This document shows, piece by piece, positions 1 through 8,677 of a stretch of DNA of 64,000 bases (position 1 is its first letter; each line of letters starts with the position of its first letter). The notes below the pieces were generated by a model. The model was not told the DNA's origin. It saw only the letters and a list, made by a program, of their open reading frames with translations, and searched no databases. Origin of the DNA: CAYJLF01 sp964371055 (lineage in GTDB: Bacteria > Eisenbacteria > RBG-16-71-46 > CAIMUX01); NCBI GenBank assembly GCA_964371055.1, contig CAYJLF010000002.1:124001-188000 (forward strand). The letters run 5' to 3'. The translations under genes were made by a program, and so were the position numbers.

Positions 1-96
1 NNNNNNNNNNNNNNNNNNNNNNNNNNNNNNNNNNNNNNNNNNNNNNNNNNNNNNNNNNNNNNNNNNNNNNNNNNNNNNNNNNNNNNNNNNNNNNNN
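1..96. other. Assembly gap (96 N)
   Basis: Run of N at the left edge. The adjoining sequence is already inside an open reading frame of Ig-like repeats, so the gap interrupts a repetitive gene. Confidence 0.98.
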
Positions 97-1911
97 GCGC
101 AGGTCGCCACCGGAACCACCAGCTGGAGCCTCGCCGCGACCATCGCCACGGTCGGCCCGCACGCGATCAGCGTCGTGGCGGAGGATACCGCGGGGAATCT
201 CTCACCCGCGGCGGCAATCTCCGTGGAGGTCATGCCGCCTGACACGACGCTTCCAGAAGTGGTCATCGTAAGTCCCACGGAGAGTGTGGTTCCTCCCACC
301 TTCACCATTACAGGCACGGCGTCGGACAATGTCGGCGTCCGCGAAGTCAGGGTCTCGATCGAGGGAGGATCTCCCCAGGTGGCGACGGGCACGGTCGAGT
401 GGAGCCTGACGGTGACCCTCCCGAGCGGGGGGGATTACCTGGAGATCGTCGCGCTCGCCGAGGACCTGGCAGGGAATGTCTCCGCTCCAGACCAGGTCTA
501 CGTGCTGGTGCGAGAGCCAGACACAACTCCGCCGACGGTCACGATCTCGAGTCCCTTTGACGGGGAGGATGTGCCAACGAGCTTCAACGTTCATGGCTAC
601 GCCTCGGACAACGAGGGGGTCAATGAGGTCCGGGTGTCGATCGACGGAGGCGCTGATCAGGCGGCAACCGGGACGGCGTCGTGGAGTTATGCCGCGTCGA
701 TCCCGGCGGAGGGTCCCCACAGCATCACGGTCGTGGCCTCGGACGCGGCGGGCAATCACTCGCCACCGGTGACTGTCTCCGTGACGGTCGTGACCGACCT
801 GAGTTGGGCATTGCTGCCTTTCATCACCCCGGATGGAGTTTCGCAAGCCGCCATCGCCAGCAACGGCTCGGACATCCTCGTCCACTACCACCACCCCCAC
901 GACGCCATTACGGACCACGGGGTGCTCGTGACGGGGACGGGCAGCTCATGGTCGACGGTCATCCATCCATCCAACGAGTGCCACGATCCCGATGTGGTCA
1001 TGAGAGGCCAGCTGGGAGTCATCGGCTGGACCGACGACACTCCAGACTGCGGGTTTGGATCGAACCCCGACGGCAGCTGGCTATATGGCACCGGGACGGG
1101 GCTCAACCACCAATACGGGACGGTCGTTGCCATCGCCCACGGCCGCGGCTACATGGCCTACGCCAGCCGGGCGAGCTACGATCCTGCGGCGCTCGCTGAG
1201 TTGCGGCTCCATGTGATATCGCCGGCCTGGGCTGGCTCCGGAGGTCGAGTCGAACTCACCGGCTGGACCATCCCCGGCTGGGACATCGGCTTGAACGTGG
1301 CGCTGACCGGCGACGACACCTCGTGGTATGTGGGGTACACGATCGACGGGTGGCTGCGGGTAATGGAGGGTTGGGTCTGTCCGGGCGGGTGTTATCGCGA
1401 TTTCGGGTACGGTTTCCGCATGGCGGCCCCCCCCGAGGACTTCCAGGTCGCTGTCTACCAGGGCAAACCGACCGCGATGTGGACCGAGGAAGCCGGGAAG
1501 AAGCTCTATATCGGCCAGTGGAACGGGTCCGATTGGATCCTCCTGGGACAGCTGGGGGTGACAACCGGGATGTTCGTCTCCGGCCGCATGGTGGCCGATG
1601 GCACGAACCTGTATATCGTTGTGAGCCGGTATGACAACACCCCCATGATCCTGGTGAACCGATTCGACGGAGCCGCGTGGAGCGCGTATCCCAGCGGCTT
1701 CGAGATGGAGCCGAACACGAACGTGTCGTCGGTTGACATCGCTCTCTGGCAGGGCTACGTGCTGGTGTCGTACTGCCAGTCCGGAAAGCTGATCGTGGTG
1801 AAGCATCCGGAGTCGCCGGGCCTGATCGTGGACGGGGGCACGTCGGAGCTGACGCTGACCGGCGGAGGGCGGCTTTCGATCAACCCCGTGGAAGTACCGG
1901 CAGGACGGTGA
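97..1911 (+). CDS. Surface protein with bacterial Ig-like repeats, 5' partial
   Basis: The frame is open from the first base after the gap, so the real start is missing; the GTG at 175 is an internal codon. The first 230 or so visible residues are about two and a half copies of a beta-sandwich repeat (ASDNxGVxEVRVSIxGG ... ATGT ... ASDAAGN), the pattern of bacterial Ig-like/cadherin-like modules of exported adhesins. The remaining roughly 350 residues are rich in Trp, Tyr and Gly and I do not recognise them; the evenly spaced short beta motifs would suit a propeller or sandwich fold, but that is a guess. No anchor or sorting domain is visible at the C-terminus (ends EVPAGR). Probably extracellular; function unknown. 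Confidence 0.75.
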   Translation, partial: AQVATGTTSWSLAATIATVGPHAISVVAEDTAGNLSPAAAISVEVMPPDTTLPEVVIVSPTESVVPPTFTITGTASDNVGVREVRVSIEGGSPQVATGTVEWSLTVTLPSGGDYLEIVALAEDLAGNVSAPDQVYVLVREPDTTPPTVTISSPFDGEDVPTSFNVHGYASDNEGVNEVRVSIDGGADQAATGTASWSYAASIPAEGPHSITVVASDAAGNHSPPVTVSVTVVTDLSWALLPFITPDGVSQAAIASNGSDILVHYHHPHDAITDHGVLVTGTGSSWSTVIHPSNECHDPDVVMRGQLGVIGWTDDTPDCGFGSNPDGSWLYGTGTGLNHQYGTVVAIAHGRGYMAYASRASYDPAALAELRLHVISPAWAGSGGRVELTGWTIPGWDIGLNVALTGDDTSWYVGYTIDGWLRVMEGWVCPGGCYRDFGYGFRMAAPPEDFQVAVYQGKPTAMWTEEAGKKLYIGQWNGSDWILLGQLGVTTGMFVSGRMVADGTNLYIVVSRYDNTPMILVNRFDGAAWSAYPSGFEMEPNTNVSSVDIALWQGYVLVSYCQSGKLIVVKHPESPGLIVDGGTSELTLTGGGRLSINPVEVPAGR

Positions 1912-1986
1912 CGCCCTCGAGCAGGGCGCGGAAGGCGTACACTCGGGTGGTACCTGCTGACCGCTGGTTCGCAGAGGGTTACCCGA

Positions 1987-4881
1987 ATGGTCAGGCGCCG
2001 CTCGAATCACCTGCCTGCGCGAAAGACCAGGATCGCTCTCATCCTGCTCGCCGCGCTGGTTTTCGCCGCCGCTCCGGTCTGGTCCCTGGATCAGGCGCAG
2101 CAGAGATCCCTCGCGGTGGCCGAGTCCCTCTGGACGGGGGGGCAGGTGGACGACTGCCGGCGCTGGCTTGCCCAGGAGATCAGTGCGGCCAGTTCGAAGG
2201 GTGATGATGGCTACCGGTGCGAGTTGCTGGCCCTGCGGGGGCAGGTGAACGCACGGGTCGGCCATCCCGCGGAGGCTGAGACCGACCTGCGTCAGGCGGT
2301 TGACCTGGCCGACGCCACCGGCAGGCCCGCGGTTGCCCGGCGAAGCCTCCGTTGGCTCGGTTTCGCGCTCCTTCGCCAGGGACGCGACGACGAGGCGCTG
2401 AGGCTTTGGGGCCTCCTCGTCGAGCGCTCGCGCCGGGCCGGTGATGACGAGCACGAGGGGTGGGCGTGGGCGGGAATCGCCTTTCACAGCTGGCGGACAG
2501 GGCAGGCGCGTCGCTCGATCGCGGAGTACCAGCGGGCAGAGTCGCTGTTTCTGGCGCAGGGAGATCTGCGCGGACGGGCCTACGTTCTGAACGGGTTGGG
2601 CACGGCGTGGCAATCCGCAGGCGAGTACGATGACGCCGTCGTCTTCTACGAGCAGGCGGCCGTCCTGGCTCGTGATCTCGACTGGTCCTGGCTCGAGGAC
2701 ATCGCTCGGAACAATATCGCCGCGGCGCTCTATATCACCGGCGATCCCGGTCGCGCGCGGGCTGCGTTCCTCGAGTCGTACGAACGGCACCTGGCCACCG
2801 GGGATGTGGGCGAGGCCGCCGTGGCCGGCGCCAATGTCGCTCGGTGCGACGCCGCGCTGGGGCTGTTCGACGAGGCCGCGCGGGGTCTGGAGACGATCCG
2901 GGCAGAGTGCCGCCGCCGGGGTGTCTCCCAGGTCGACGGGAGCCTGGCCAACACCCTGGCCGAGATCTGTCGTCAGCAGGGGCGCGATCACGCGGCCGCC
3001 AGCCTGTTTCGCGAGACCGCGGCGGCCGGCCGAGGAACCCCCGCCAAGGCTCGTTTGGAGGGGCTGATCGGGCTTTCACGCACGCTGGCCGAGCTGGACA
3101 GCGTCGAGGCCGCGCGCGTCGAACTGCGGCGGCACCGCGCCTGGGTCGAGAGCCTTGAGGACCCGCGTCTGCGGACGGAGTACCTGGTCGAGCTGGGAAA
3201 GCAGAGCCTGGCCTCCGGCCACCCGGACACCGCGCTCGCCCTGCTCGCGGAGTGTGCGTCGACCTGCGAAGCGCACGAGTGGAGAGCCCTGCGGATCGAC
3301 GCCCTGTCGTCGGCGGCGCGGGCTGCCCGGCAGATGGAGCAACCGGAGCGCGCGGCGACGATGCTCTGCCTGGCCCGTGACCTGTGGGAGGCCGAGCGGG
3401 GCCTTCCGGCCGATCCGGAGTGGCGCGAGAGCCGCGCAGAGCTCGCGGATGACATCCGGCAGCAGTTGGGGAGTCTCCTGGTCGAGCACCCGCAGGGCGC
3501 TTCGCTGATCACCCGGACCAGGGACGCGTTCGACGCCGTGCAACTCTTCAAGGCGCGCACGCTGATCGAGAGGATGTCCGGCCCCTCCGGGATCGAAGCC
3601 CCCGTCCACGCCGTCATCCCTGTGACCTGCCTCCGCCTGCAGCGAGAGGTCCTGCGGCCGGGAGAACTCCTGCTCGATTTCTACCTGGGCCGGGACGAGA
3701 GCTTCGTCTTCGCGGTCAACCGCGAGGAGTGCCGGGCCGTCCCGCTGGCCACGACGCGCCGTCTGGATGATCCTCTGCGGCAGTACATCCGGATCGTCTC
3801 CTCACCACCCCGCTCCGACGCACCTCCGGTTTCCGGGGAGAACTTGGAGCGGACCGGCGAGGAGATCCGTTCGTTGTTGCTGGGCCCGGTCGAGGAGATG
3901 ATCGGCGCCAGCCGCACACTGATTGTGGTGCCGGATGGACTCCTGCACCGGCTCAGCTTCGCCGCGCTCCTGGCGCATCCGCTCCCGCCGGCCGGGCGCG
4001 CGGCTTCCACGCGATCGGCGCCCACGGTGCAGATCGCGCCGTCCGCTACGATCTTCGCGCAGCTGCGCCAGTCACCGGACGGCGCGGTGCCCGCGAACGG
4101 GTTGTCATGTTCGGTTCTCACCGTCCGCGGCGCGACCGACTCTCTGGGGCGCCTCCTCTGGGGCGCCCGGCGGGAAGTGCGCGATCTCGAGCGGGGGTTT
4201 CGGGGTGTCAGGACCGCTCCGCGAACCACCCTCGTTGCGGCGCGTGCACACGCGGATGACATGGACGGAGCTCACTCTGTCGCCGGGGCCGGGGCGGTGC
4301 GGCTCGGCTCGACCGGATGCTCGATTCTGCACATCGCAGCGCATGCCACCATCGAGGAGGAAAGGCCCTGGCGCTCGTCCATCCGCATCGACGGCGAGCC
4401 CGGAGCCGGCCGGTCCGACGTCATCACGGCGGCTGACATTGTCCGCTCCCATCTCGACGTGCGCCTCGCGGTGCTCTCCTCCTGCCGCACGGCGGGGGGG
4501 AGGCTGGTGTCAGGAGAGGGTGTCCAGGGGCTGGCCGGCGCGTTCCTGGTGGCCGGAGTCCCGACAGTGGTGGCGACGCTCTGGCCGGTGGACGACGCGG
4601 CGGCTCCGTACTTCATGCGACGATTCTACGCCGGCCTGGCAGAGGGATCGGCGGTGGCGGAGGCGCTCGCGCGGGCGCAGGAGGAACTGCGGCGAGACCG
4701 GCGTTTTGACGATCCTTATCACTGGGCCGCCTACACGGTCCTCGGGGATGGAAGCCGGATCGTGCGCCTAAAGCGGCGTCCGTGGCCGGCGCGAACGGCA
4801 ATCTCGGTCGGCCTGATCGTTCTGGGAGCGCTCGCCCTCGGGGGGGGACCACTCCTGCGTTTCCTTCGGCGTTGCGTGTGA
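1987..4881 (+). CDS. TPR-CHAT domain protein, predicted exported and membrane-anchored protease
   Basis: 964 aa. Residues 1-33 form a positively charged N-terminus plus hydrophobic segment ending A-P-V-W-S, a signal peptide or anchor. Residues about 35-520 are tetratricopeptide-like helical repeats (A-E-x-DLRQAVDLA, YxxALxxF-type spacing). The C-terminal 350 or so residues are a CHAT (caspase HetF-associated with TPRs) domain: His786 in LHIAAHATI and Cys833 in LSSCRTAGG are the expected catalytic dyad, followed by the typical GVQGLAGAFLVAGV and TLWPVDD segments. A final hydrophobic helix (about residues 936-957) precedes RFLRRCV. The topology implied is periplasmic TPR-CHAT tethered by the C-terminus. 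It lies 25 bp upstream of an ECF sigma factor and its anti-sigma partner, suggesting a signalling role in that circuit. CHAT family membership is clear; the substrate is unknown. Confidence 0.9.
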   Translation: MVRRRSNHLPARKTRIALILLAALVFAAAPVWSLDQAQQRSLAVAESLWTGGQVDDCRRWLAQEISAASSKGDDGYRCELLALRGQVNARVGHPAEAETDLRQAVDLADATGRPAVARRSLRWLGFALLRQGRDDEALRLWGLLVERSRRAGDDEHEGWAWAGIAFHSWRTGQARRSIAEYQRAESLFLAQGDLRGRAYVLNGLGTAWQSAGEYDDAVVFYEQAAVLARDLDWSWLEDIARNNIAAALYITGDPGRARAAFLESYERHLATGDVGEAAVAGANVARCDAALGLFDEAARGLETIRAECRRRGVSQVDGSLANTLAEICRQQGRDHAAASLFRETAAAGRGTPAKARLEGLIGLSRTLAELDSVEAARVELRRHRAWVESLEDPRLRTEYLVELGKQSLASGHPDTALALLAECASTCEAHEWRALRIDALSSAARAARQMEQPERAATMLCLARDLWEAERGLPADPEWRESRAELADDIRQQLGSLLVEHPQGASLITRTRDAFDAVQLFKARTLIERMSGPSGIEAPVHAVIPVTCLRLQREVLRPGELLLDFYLGRDESFVFAVNREECRAVPLATTRRLDDPLRQYIRIVSSPPRSDAPPVSGENLERTGEEIRSLLLGPVEEMIGASRTLIVVPDGLLHRLSFAALLAHPLPPAGRAASTRSAPTVQIAPSATIFAQLRQSPDGAVPANGLSCSVLTVRGATDSLGRLLWGARREVRDLERGFRGVRTAPRTTLVAARAHADDMDGAHSVAGAGAVRLGSTGCSILHIAAHATIEEERPWRSSIRIDGEPGAGRSDVITAADIVRSHLDVRLAVLSSCRTAGGRLVSGEGVQGLAGAFLVAGVPTVVATLWPVDDAAAPYFMRRFYAGLAEGSAVAEALARAQEELRRDRRFDDPYHWAAYTVLGDGSRIVRLKRRPWPARTAISVGLIVLGALALGGGPLLRFLRRCV

Positions 4882-4906
4882 TTTCCGGAGGGCAACGGAC
4901 TTTAAC

Positions 4907-5515
4907 ATGGCGGAAGACGATCCGTTGATCCAGAGGTCTGACGAGGAGCTGGCCCGGCTGGCGTCCGAGGACCCGGAGGGGGAGGCCGGCCGGGAGGCGT
5001 CCTGCGCGCTGCTTGGTCGCTATACGCGGCCGGTCTACAGGTTCTGTCTTGGCCTGATCCGGGATCCTGACCTGGCCGAGGATCTCGCTCAGGAGATCCT
5101 GCTGAGCGCCTGGAAGAACATCGCGCGCTTCGAGGGATGGGGCTCGTTCTCGGCCTGGATCTTCGTGATCAGTCGCAATCGCTGCCGAAACGCCCTGCGC
5201 CGGCCGTCCCTGACCCGCGACGATGCGACCTGGCCCGAAATCCTGAGCGATCCCCGGCCGGGGCCGGATCGTGAGCTGGAGGAGAGAGAAGAGGAGGATG
5301 CCCTGCTGCGTGTCGTGCGGGAGCACTTGACGGCAGAGGAACAGGACGCGCTCTGGCTGCGCTGCTACGAGCGGCTTCCGGTGGACGAGATCACGCGCCT
5401 GCTTGGCATCCGCCACGCCACGGGCGCGAGGGCGGTCCTGCAGACCGCGCGCCGCAAGCTTCGGGCAGCCTTGGAATCGGAGTCGGGTCCCGGGAGGTCG
5501 AAGGACGATGACTGA
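4907..5515 (+). CDS. ECF-family RNA polymerase sigma factor
   Basis: 202 aa, a normal ECF length. Sigma region 2 spans about residues 35-100 (YRFCLGLIRDPDLAEDLAQEI, then FSAWIFVISRNRCRNALRR, the -10 recognition helix) and region 4 about residues 140-190 (LTAEEQDALWLRCYERLPVDE and LLGIRHATGARAVLQTARRK, the -35 helix-turn-helix). Its last eight bases overlap the start of the anti-sigma gene, the classical translational coupling of sigma/anti-sigma pairs. It starts at ATG 4907, 25 bp after the CHAT gene, so the three genes are probably one transcript. Its regulon is not identifiable here, though the secreted-protein genes just downstream are candidates. Confidence 0.92.
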   Translation: MAEDDPLIQRSDEELARLASEDPEGEAGREASCALLGRYTRPVYRFCLGLIRDPDLAEDLAQEILLSAWKNIARFEGWGSFSAWIFVISRNRCRNALRRPSLTRDDATWPEILSDPRPGPDRELEEREEEDALLRVVREHLTAEEQDALWLRCYERLPVDEITRLLGIRHATGARAVLQTARRKLRAALESESGPGRSKDDD

Positions 5516-6245
5516 TCCATGTCTCTCCTTTCAGGAGCTTCTCTCTCTGCTGGAGGCGACGGAGAGTGCTGCACGCTGGGCGCACGTCCTCGACTGCCCG
5601 CGCTGTCGCAGCCGCCTGGCGGCGTACCGCCGCTTCGCCGCGCTGCAAGGGGACGAGGAGGGTTCAGAACGAGGGCGGGAGGATCTGGCGGTCGACCGCC
5701 TCAACGCGGCGATCCGAAGCCGCCTCCGGGGCCAGGAGATCCCCTCTGGGCTTCCCGCCGGCGACAGGGTCGCGGACCGGTCCAAGTTCAGGATCGATCG
5801 GGGATCCCAGGCGCCGTTCGCCGGTCGGGTCCGAGCGATCTTCACGCTTCCGCGCTTGCTCCCGGCGCTGGGCGCGGCTGCCATCCTCGTCGGGGCGTTC
5901 TTTCTGGTGCGGGACCAGCTGCCCTGGCCAGCGGGGCCGGGGCCGATGCGCGACGAGTCACGGCCCGGATCCGCCTCAACGATCGAGACTCTAGGTGAGC
6001 GGCGGCTCTCCGACGGGTCGATCGAGTTCCGCTGGCGACCGATACCGGGCGCGCATGCCTACCGTATCCGCCTGCTCGACCAGGGACTGGAAGAGATTGC
6101 CCGGGTTGCCGTGCCCGCCGGGTCGAGCGCCGTTCTATCCGCCACGGACCCGGCGCTCCGATCGGGCCGGGGCGCCTGGTGGCAGGTCGAGGCGCTCGAG
6201 GCCGGCGACCGCGTGGCCGAATCGATTCCTCGACCGCTTCCCTGA
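5508..6245 (+). CDS. Zinc-finger-type anti-sigma factor, single-pass membrane protein
   Basis: 245 aa from ATG 5508, which overlaps the sigma stop codon. The N-terminus carries H26-x3-C30-x2-C33 (AHVLDCPRC), the zinc-binding signature of ZAS anti-sigma domains, followed by basic helices. One transmembrane helix lies at about residues 116-134. The C-terminal 100 residues, expected outside the cytoplasm, include a beta-rich segment (FRWRPIPGAHAYRIRLLDQG) like FnIII-type sensor regions. Family knowledge: such proteins hold the cognate sigma at the membrane until proteolysis or a conformational change releases it. The neighbouring exported CHAT protease is a plausible processing enzyme (inference). 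I am confident of the anti-sigma role from position and motif, not from overall similarity. Confidence 0.82.
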   Translation: MTDPCLSFQELLSLLEATESAARWAHVLDCPRCRSRLAAYRRFAALQGDEEGSERGREDLAVDRLNAAIRSRLRGQEIPSGLPAGDRVADRSKFRIDRGSQAPFAGRVRAIFTLPRLLPALGAAAILVGAFFLVRDQLPWPAGPGPMRDESRPGSASTIETLGERRLSDGSIEFRWRPIPGAHAYRIRLLDQGLEEIARVAVPAGSSAVLSATDPALRSGRGAWWQVEALEAGDRVAESIPRPLP

Positions 6246-6358
6246 CCAAGTTCCGCCGCGACGCGAAAAGCGTGGGTATCGCTGTGATTTGACCCGGTCT
6301 CGACTGTTTTCTGGAGTGACGGTCGCCGGTTGGCGCCGTCTCACCGGAGGACCCCTCC

Positions 6359-6892
6359 ATGAGCCGCAGCGCCCTCGTCGTGATCTCTGCCCTGACGTTG
6401 CTGATGGCTGGCCGATCTTGCCCGGCGAACGCCCAACTGGTCCTGGACCGAGGCGTGGTCGCGAACGGCGGAGCGGCGCAGAGCGGTTCGGACTACCTGC
6501 TCGGCGCCACGTGTGGACAGGCCGGAACGGGGATCGCCGCCAACCTCGGTCTCCGGGCGGAGATCGGGTTCTGGCACACGCTGGCCGGTGGGACGAGTGC
6601 GACGCCACCGGTCGGGGACGATCGTCCCGATCGCTTTGAGCTGACGACCGGTCCCACAGCCGGCGGGACGGCCGCCCGGTCGATCCGATTCACCGTACCC
6701 CATCGGGCACGGATCCACATCGCGCTCTACAGCGTCACGGGTCGGATGGTGTGGATCGTGACCGACGGGGAGTACCCCACCGGACACCACCAGGTCGAAC
6801 TCCCCGCGGCCGGTTGGCCCAGCGGGATCTACTTCTGCCGCCTGACGGCCGAGCGGTTCGTACTCACGAGAAAGCTTCTGTGGGTCAGGTGA
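6359..6892 (+). CDS. Small secreted protein with FlgD-like C-terminal sorting-type domain
   Basis: 177 aa with a good signal peptide (hydrophobic residues 5-17, cleavage near ANA-Q26). ATG 6359 follows ACCGGAGGA. The central part has the motif GSDYLLGATCGQAGTG, seen in short secreted proteins of FCB-group bacteria. The last 80 residues (IRFTVPHRARIHIALYSVTG, GxHxVELPAAGWPSGIYFCR, LLWVR) match the FlgD Ig-like / type IX-like C-terminal domain pattern used for surface delivery in Bacteroidota-related lineages. Function of the short N-terminal part is unknown. It is the first gene after the sigma/anti-sigma pair and may be in its regulon. Confidence 0.7.
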   Translation: MSRSALVVISALTLLMAGRSCPANAQLVLDRGVVANGGAAQSGSDYLLGATCGQAGTGIAANLGLRAEIGFWHTLAGGTSATPPVGDDRPDRFELTTGPTAGGTAARSIRFTVPHRARIHIALYSVTGRMVWIVTDGEYPTGHHQVELPAAGWPSGIYFCRLTAERFVLTRKLLWVR

Positions 6893-6967
6893 GCCGTGCG
6901 CAGAGGTTCGCCGCCCGGTCCGGCCGTCCGGCACACGGCCATGGTCGGTAGAGGAGGAGGGTGCAGC

Positions 6968-8554
6968 GTGAGTCATGCCACTGACGTGAACCTGCGGGTC
7001 GCCGTCGTCCTGCTGGGAGTCCTGGGCGCTCTGCTCAGTCTCCCGGCGGAGGGGGCGATTCCGCCGACCATGAGCTATCAGGGGTCGCTGCGCGATGCCG
7101 GAGGATCGGTGCCTCCGGACGGACCGTACGCGTTCGTGTTCAAGCTCTACAACGTGGAGAGCGGAGGCACGGCGCTCTGGCAGGAGAGCCAGACTCTGCC
7201 GCTCCAGGGTGGGCTCTTTCACGCGACCCTGGGCGCGGTCACACCGCTAAACCTCCCCTTCGACGCGCAGTACTGGGTGGAGACGACCGTGGCCGGCGGG
7301 GTTCTTACGCCGCGGGTCCGGCTCGCTTCGTCGCCGTACGCGCAGAGGGCGGCGATCGCGGATGCCGTCGCGGGTGGCGGCGGCGGTGGGATCGGCGGCG
7401 GAGGGACGACCGGCTACCTGTCGAGGTTCACCGGTGCGACGACGATTGGCAACTCCATCGCCTATGAGAGCGGCGGGCGAGTCGGGATCGGCACGACCAG
7501 CCCGGGTGCGCGTCTCAGCGTGGAAGGCGCCTCTACCCTGGACGATATGCTCCTCCTCAAGTGCGACTCCCCCACCCGCTTATCGCTGCAGACGACCGAC
7601 CCGGATGGCGTGGCCTGGCTGAACTTCCTGCACGGCAGCGGCGGTGGACAGCTCACCTCCTACCTGTCGGAGGATGAGACCGGGCTGCGAATCATCCGCT
7701 ACGCCCCCGCCGGAGGGATCTTCCTCGGCTCGGCCTCTCCGGACCCGTATCGCGGTGCCGCCATCGTGGCCATGTACAACGGCACGGTGGTCGCCGACCA
7801 CGTCGGAATTCACGCGGAGAGCTGGCCTGCGGACTACTACGGCATCGGCGGGCGTTTCAAGGGGGGCTACATCGGGGCGGAGGGGCTGGTCGATGCGACC
7901 GGTTCCGGCATCTATTACGGCCTCCGGGGCACCGCCACGGGAGGTGCGGGGCAAAGCGTCGGCGTGATCGGATACGCGGGGAGTAGCGGCACGAACTACG
8001 CGATCTATGGGACTGCAACCGGGGGGACGACCAACTACGCCGGCTACTTCAATGGCGCGTTGCAGGTGAACGGCAACCTCACGGTCTCGGGGACGAAATC
8101 GTTCCGGATCGACCACCCGCTCGATCCCGCCAACCGTTACCTGCATCACTTCTGCGTCGAGTCGGACGAAGTGCTCAACACCTACAGCGGAAACGTCGTG
8201 CTGGATGGATCGGGAGAGGCACGGGTCGAGCTGCCGGAGTGGTTCGACGCCGTCAACACCGATCCCCGTTACCAGTTGACCTGCATCGGGGGCTACGCCC
8301 CGGTCTACATCGCGGAGGAGATCGCCGGCCGTCACTTCCGGATCGCGGGCGGGACATCGGGCCTCAAGGTCTCCTGGCAGGTGACGGGCGTGCGCAGTGA
8401 CCCGGCGGCGGGGAAGTATCGGATGCCGGTCGAAGAGGAGAAGCCGGCGGCCGAGCGGGGCCGGTATCTCGATCCCGAGCTCTATGGGGCTCCGGCCGAC
8501 CAGCGGGTCGGCCTCATGGACGAGCGCGCGCGCAAGGCGAATCCAGGGCGGTAG
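6968..8554 (+). CDS. Exported trimeric-fibre-like surface protein
   Basis: 528 aa using GTG 6968, chosen because GAGGAGGAGG ends 7 bases upstream and the signal peptide then starts cleanly (hydrophobic stretch VAVVLLGVLGALLSLPAEG). Residues about 30-130 (PTMSYQGSLRDAGG, YNVESGGTALWQESQ) are a beta domain common at the N-terminus of large exported proteins of these phyla. Next comes a Gly-rich hinge, then the head-like repeat pattern (GGRVGIGTTSPGARLSVEG) seen in phage-tail-fibre and adhesin-like proteins, followed by beta repeats and a conserved end (KSFRIDHPLDPANRYLHHF). No peptidase S74 chaperone domain is evident. The role is likely structural or adhesive at the cell surface. An ATG at 6941 is a possible longer start. 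Confidence 0.7.
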   Translation: MSHATDVNLRVAVVLLGVLGALLSLPAEGAIPPTMSYQGSLRDAGGSVPPDGPYAFVFKLYNVESGGTALWQESQTLPLQGGLFHATLGAVTPLNLPFDAQYWVETTVAGGVLTPRVRLASSPYAQRAAIADAVAGGGGGGIGGGGTTGYLSRFTGATTIGNSIAYESGGRVGIGTTSPGARLSVEGASTLDDMLLLKCDSPTRLSLQTTDPDGVAWLNFLHGSGGGQLTSYLSEDETGLRIIRYAPAGGIFLGSASPDPYRGAAIVAMYNGTVVADHVGIHAESWPADYYGIGGRFKGGYIGAEGLVDATGSGIYYGLRGTATGGAGQSVGVIGYAGSSGTNYAIYGTATGGTTNYAGYFNGALQVNGNLTVSGTKSFRIDHPLDPANRYLHHFCVESDEVLNTYSGNVVLDGSGEARVELPEWFDAVNTDPRYQLTCIGGYAPVYIAEEIAGRHFRIAGGTSGLKVSWQVTGVRSDPAAGKYRMPVEEEKPAAERGRYLDPELYGAPADQRVGLMDERARKANPGR

Positions 8555-8677
8555 CCAACGGACGACGGTGGAGATCCCGACGGTGATGGGAACGCGGGAG
8601 CGGGACTGCCCGGGCCGACCCGGGTGGTCCGCCCTGCGAAGCCTTTGTGCCGCGCGGCGGCGAGAGAGGAGAGGAGC

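Noticed and set aside
1081..2991. 636-aa minus-strand frame crossing the first gene boundary
   Set aside because: Spans two well-supported plus-strand genes and has no motif.
1987..6245. Type III-E CRISPR system around the TPR-CHAT gene
   Set aside because: No CRISPR array, gRAMP effector or Csx30-like gene is present in the window; the resemblance is only to the protease-sigma logic.
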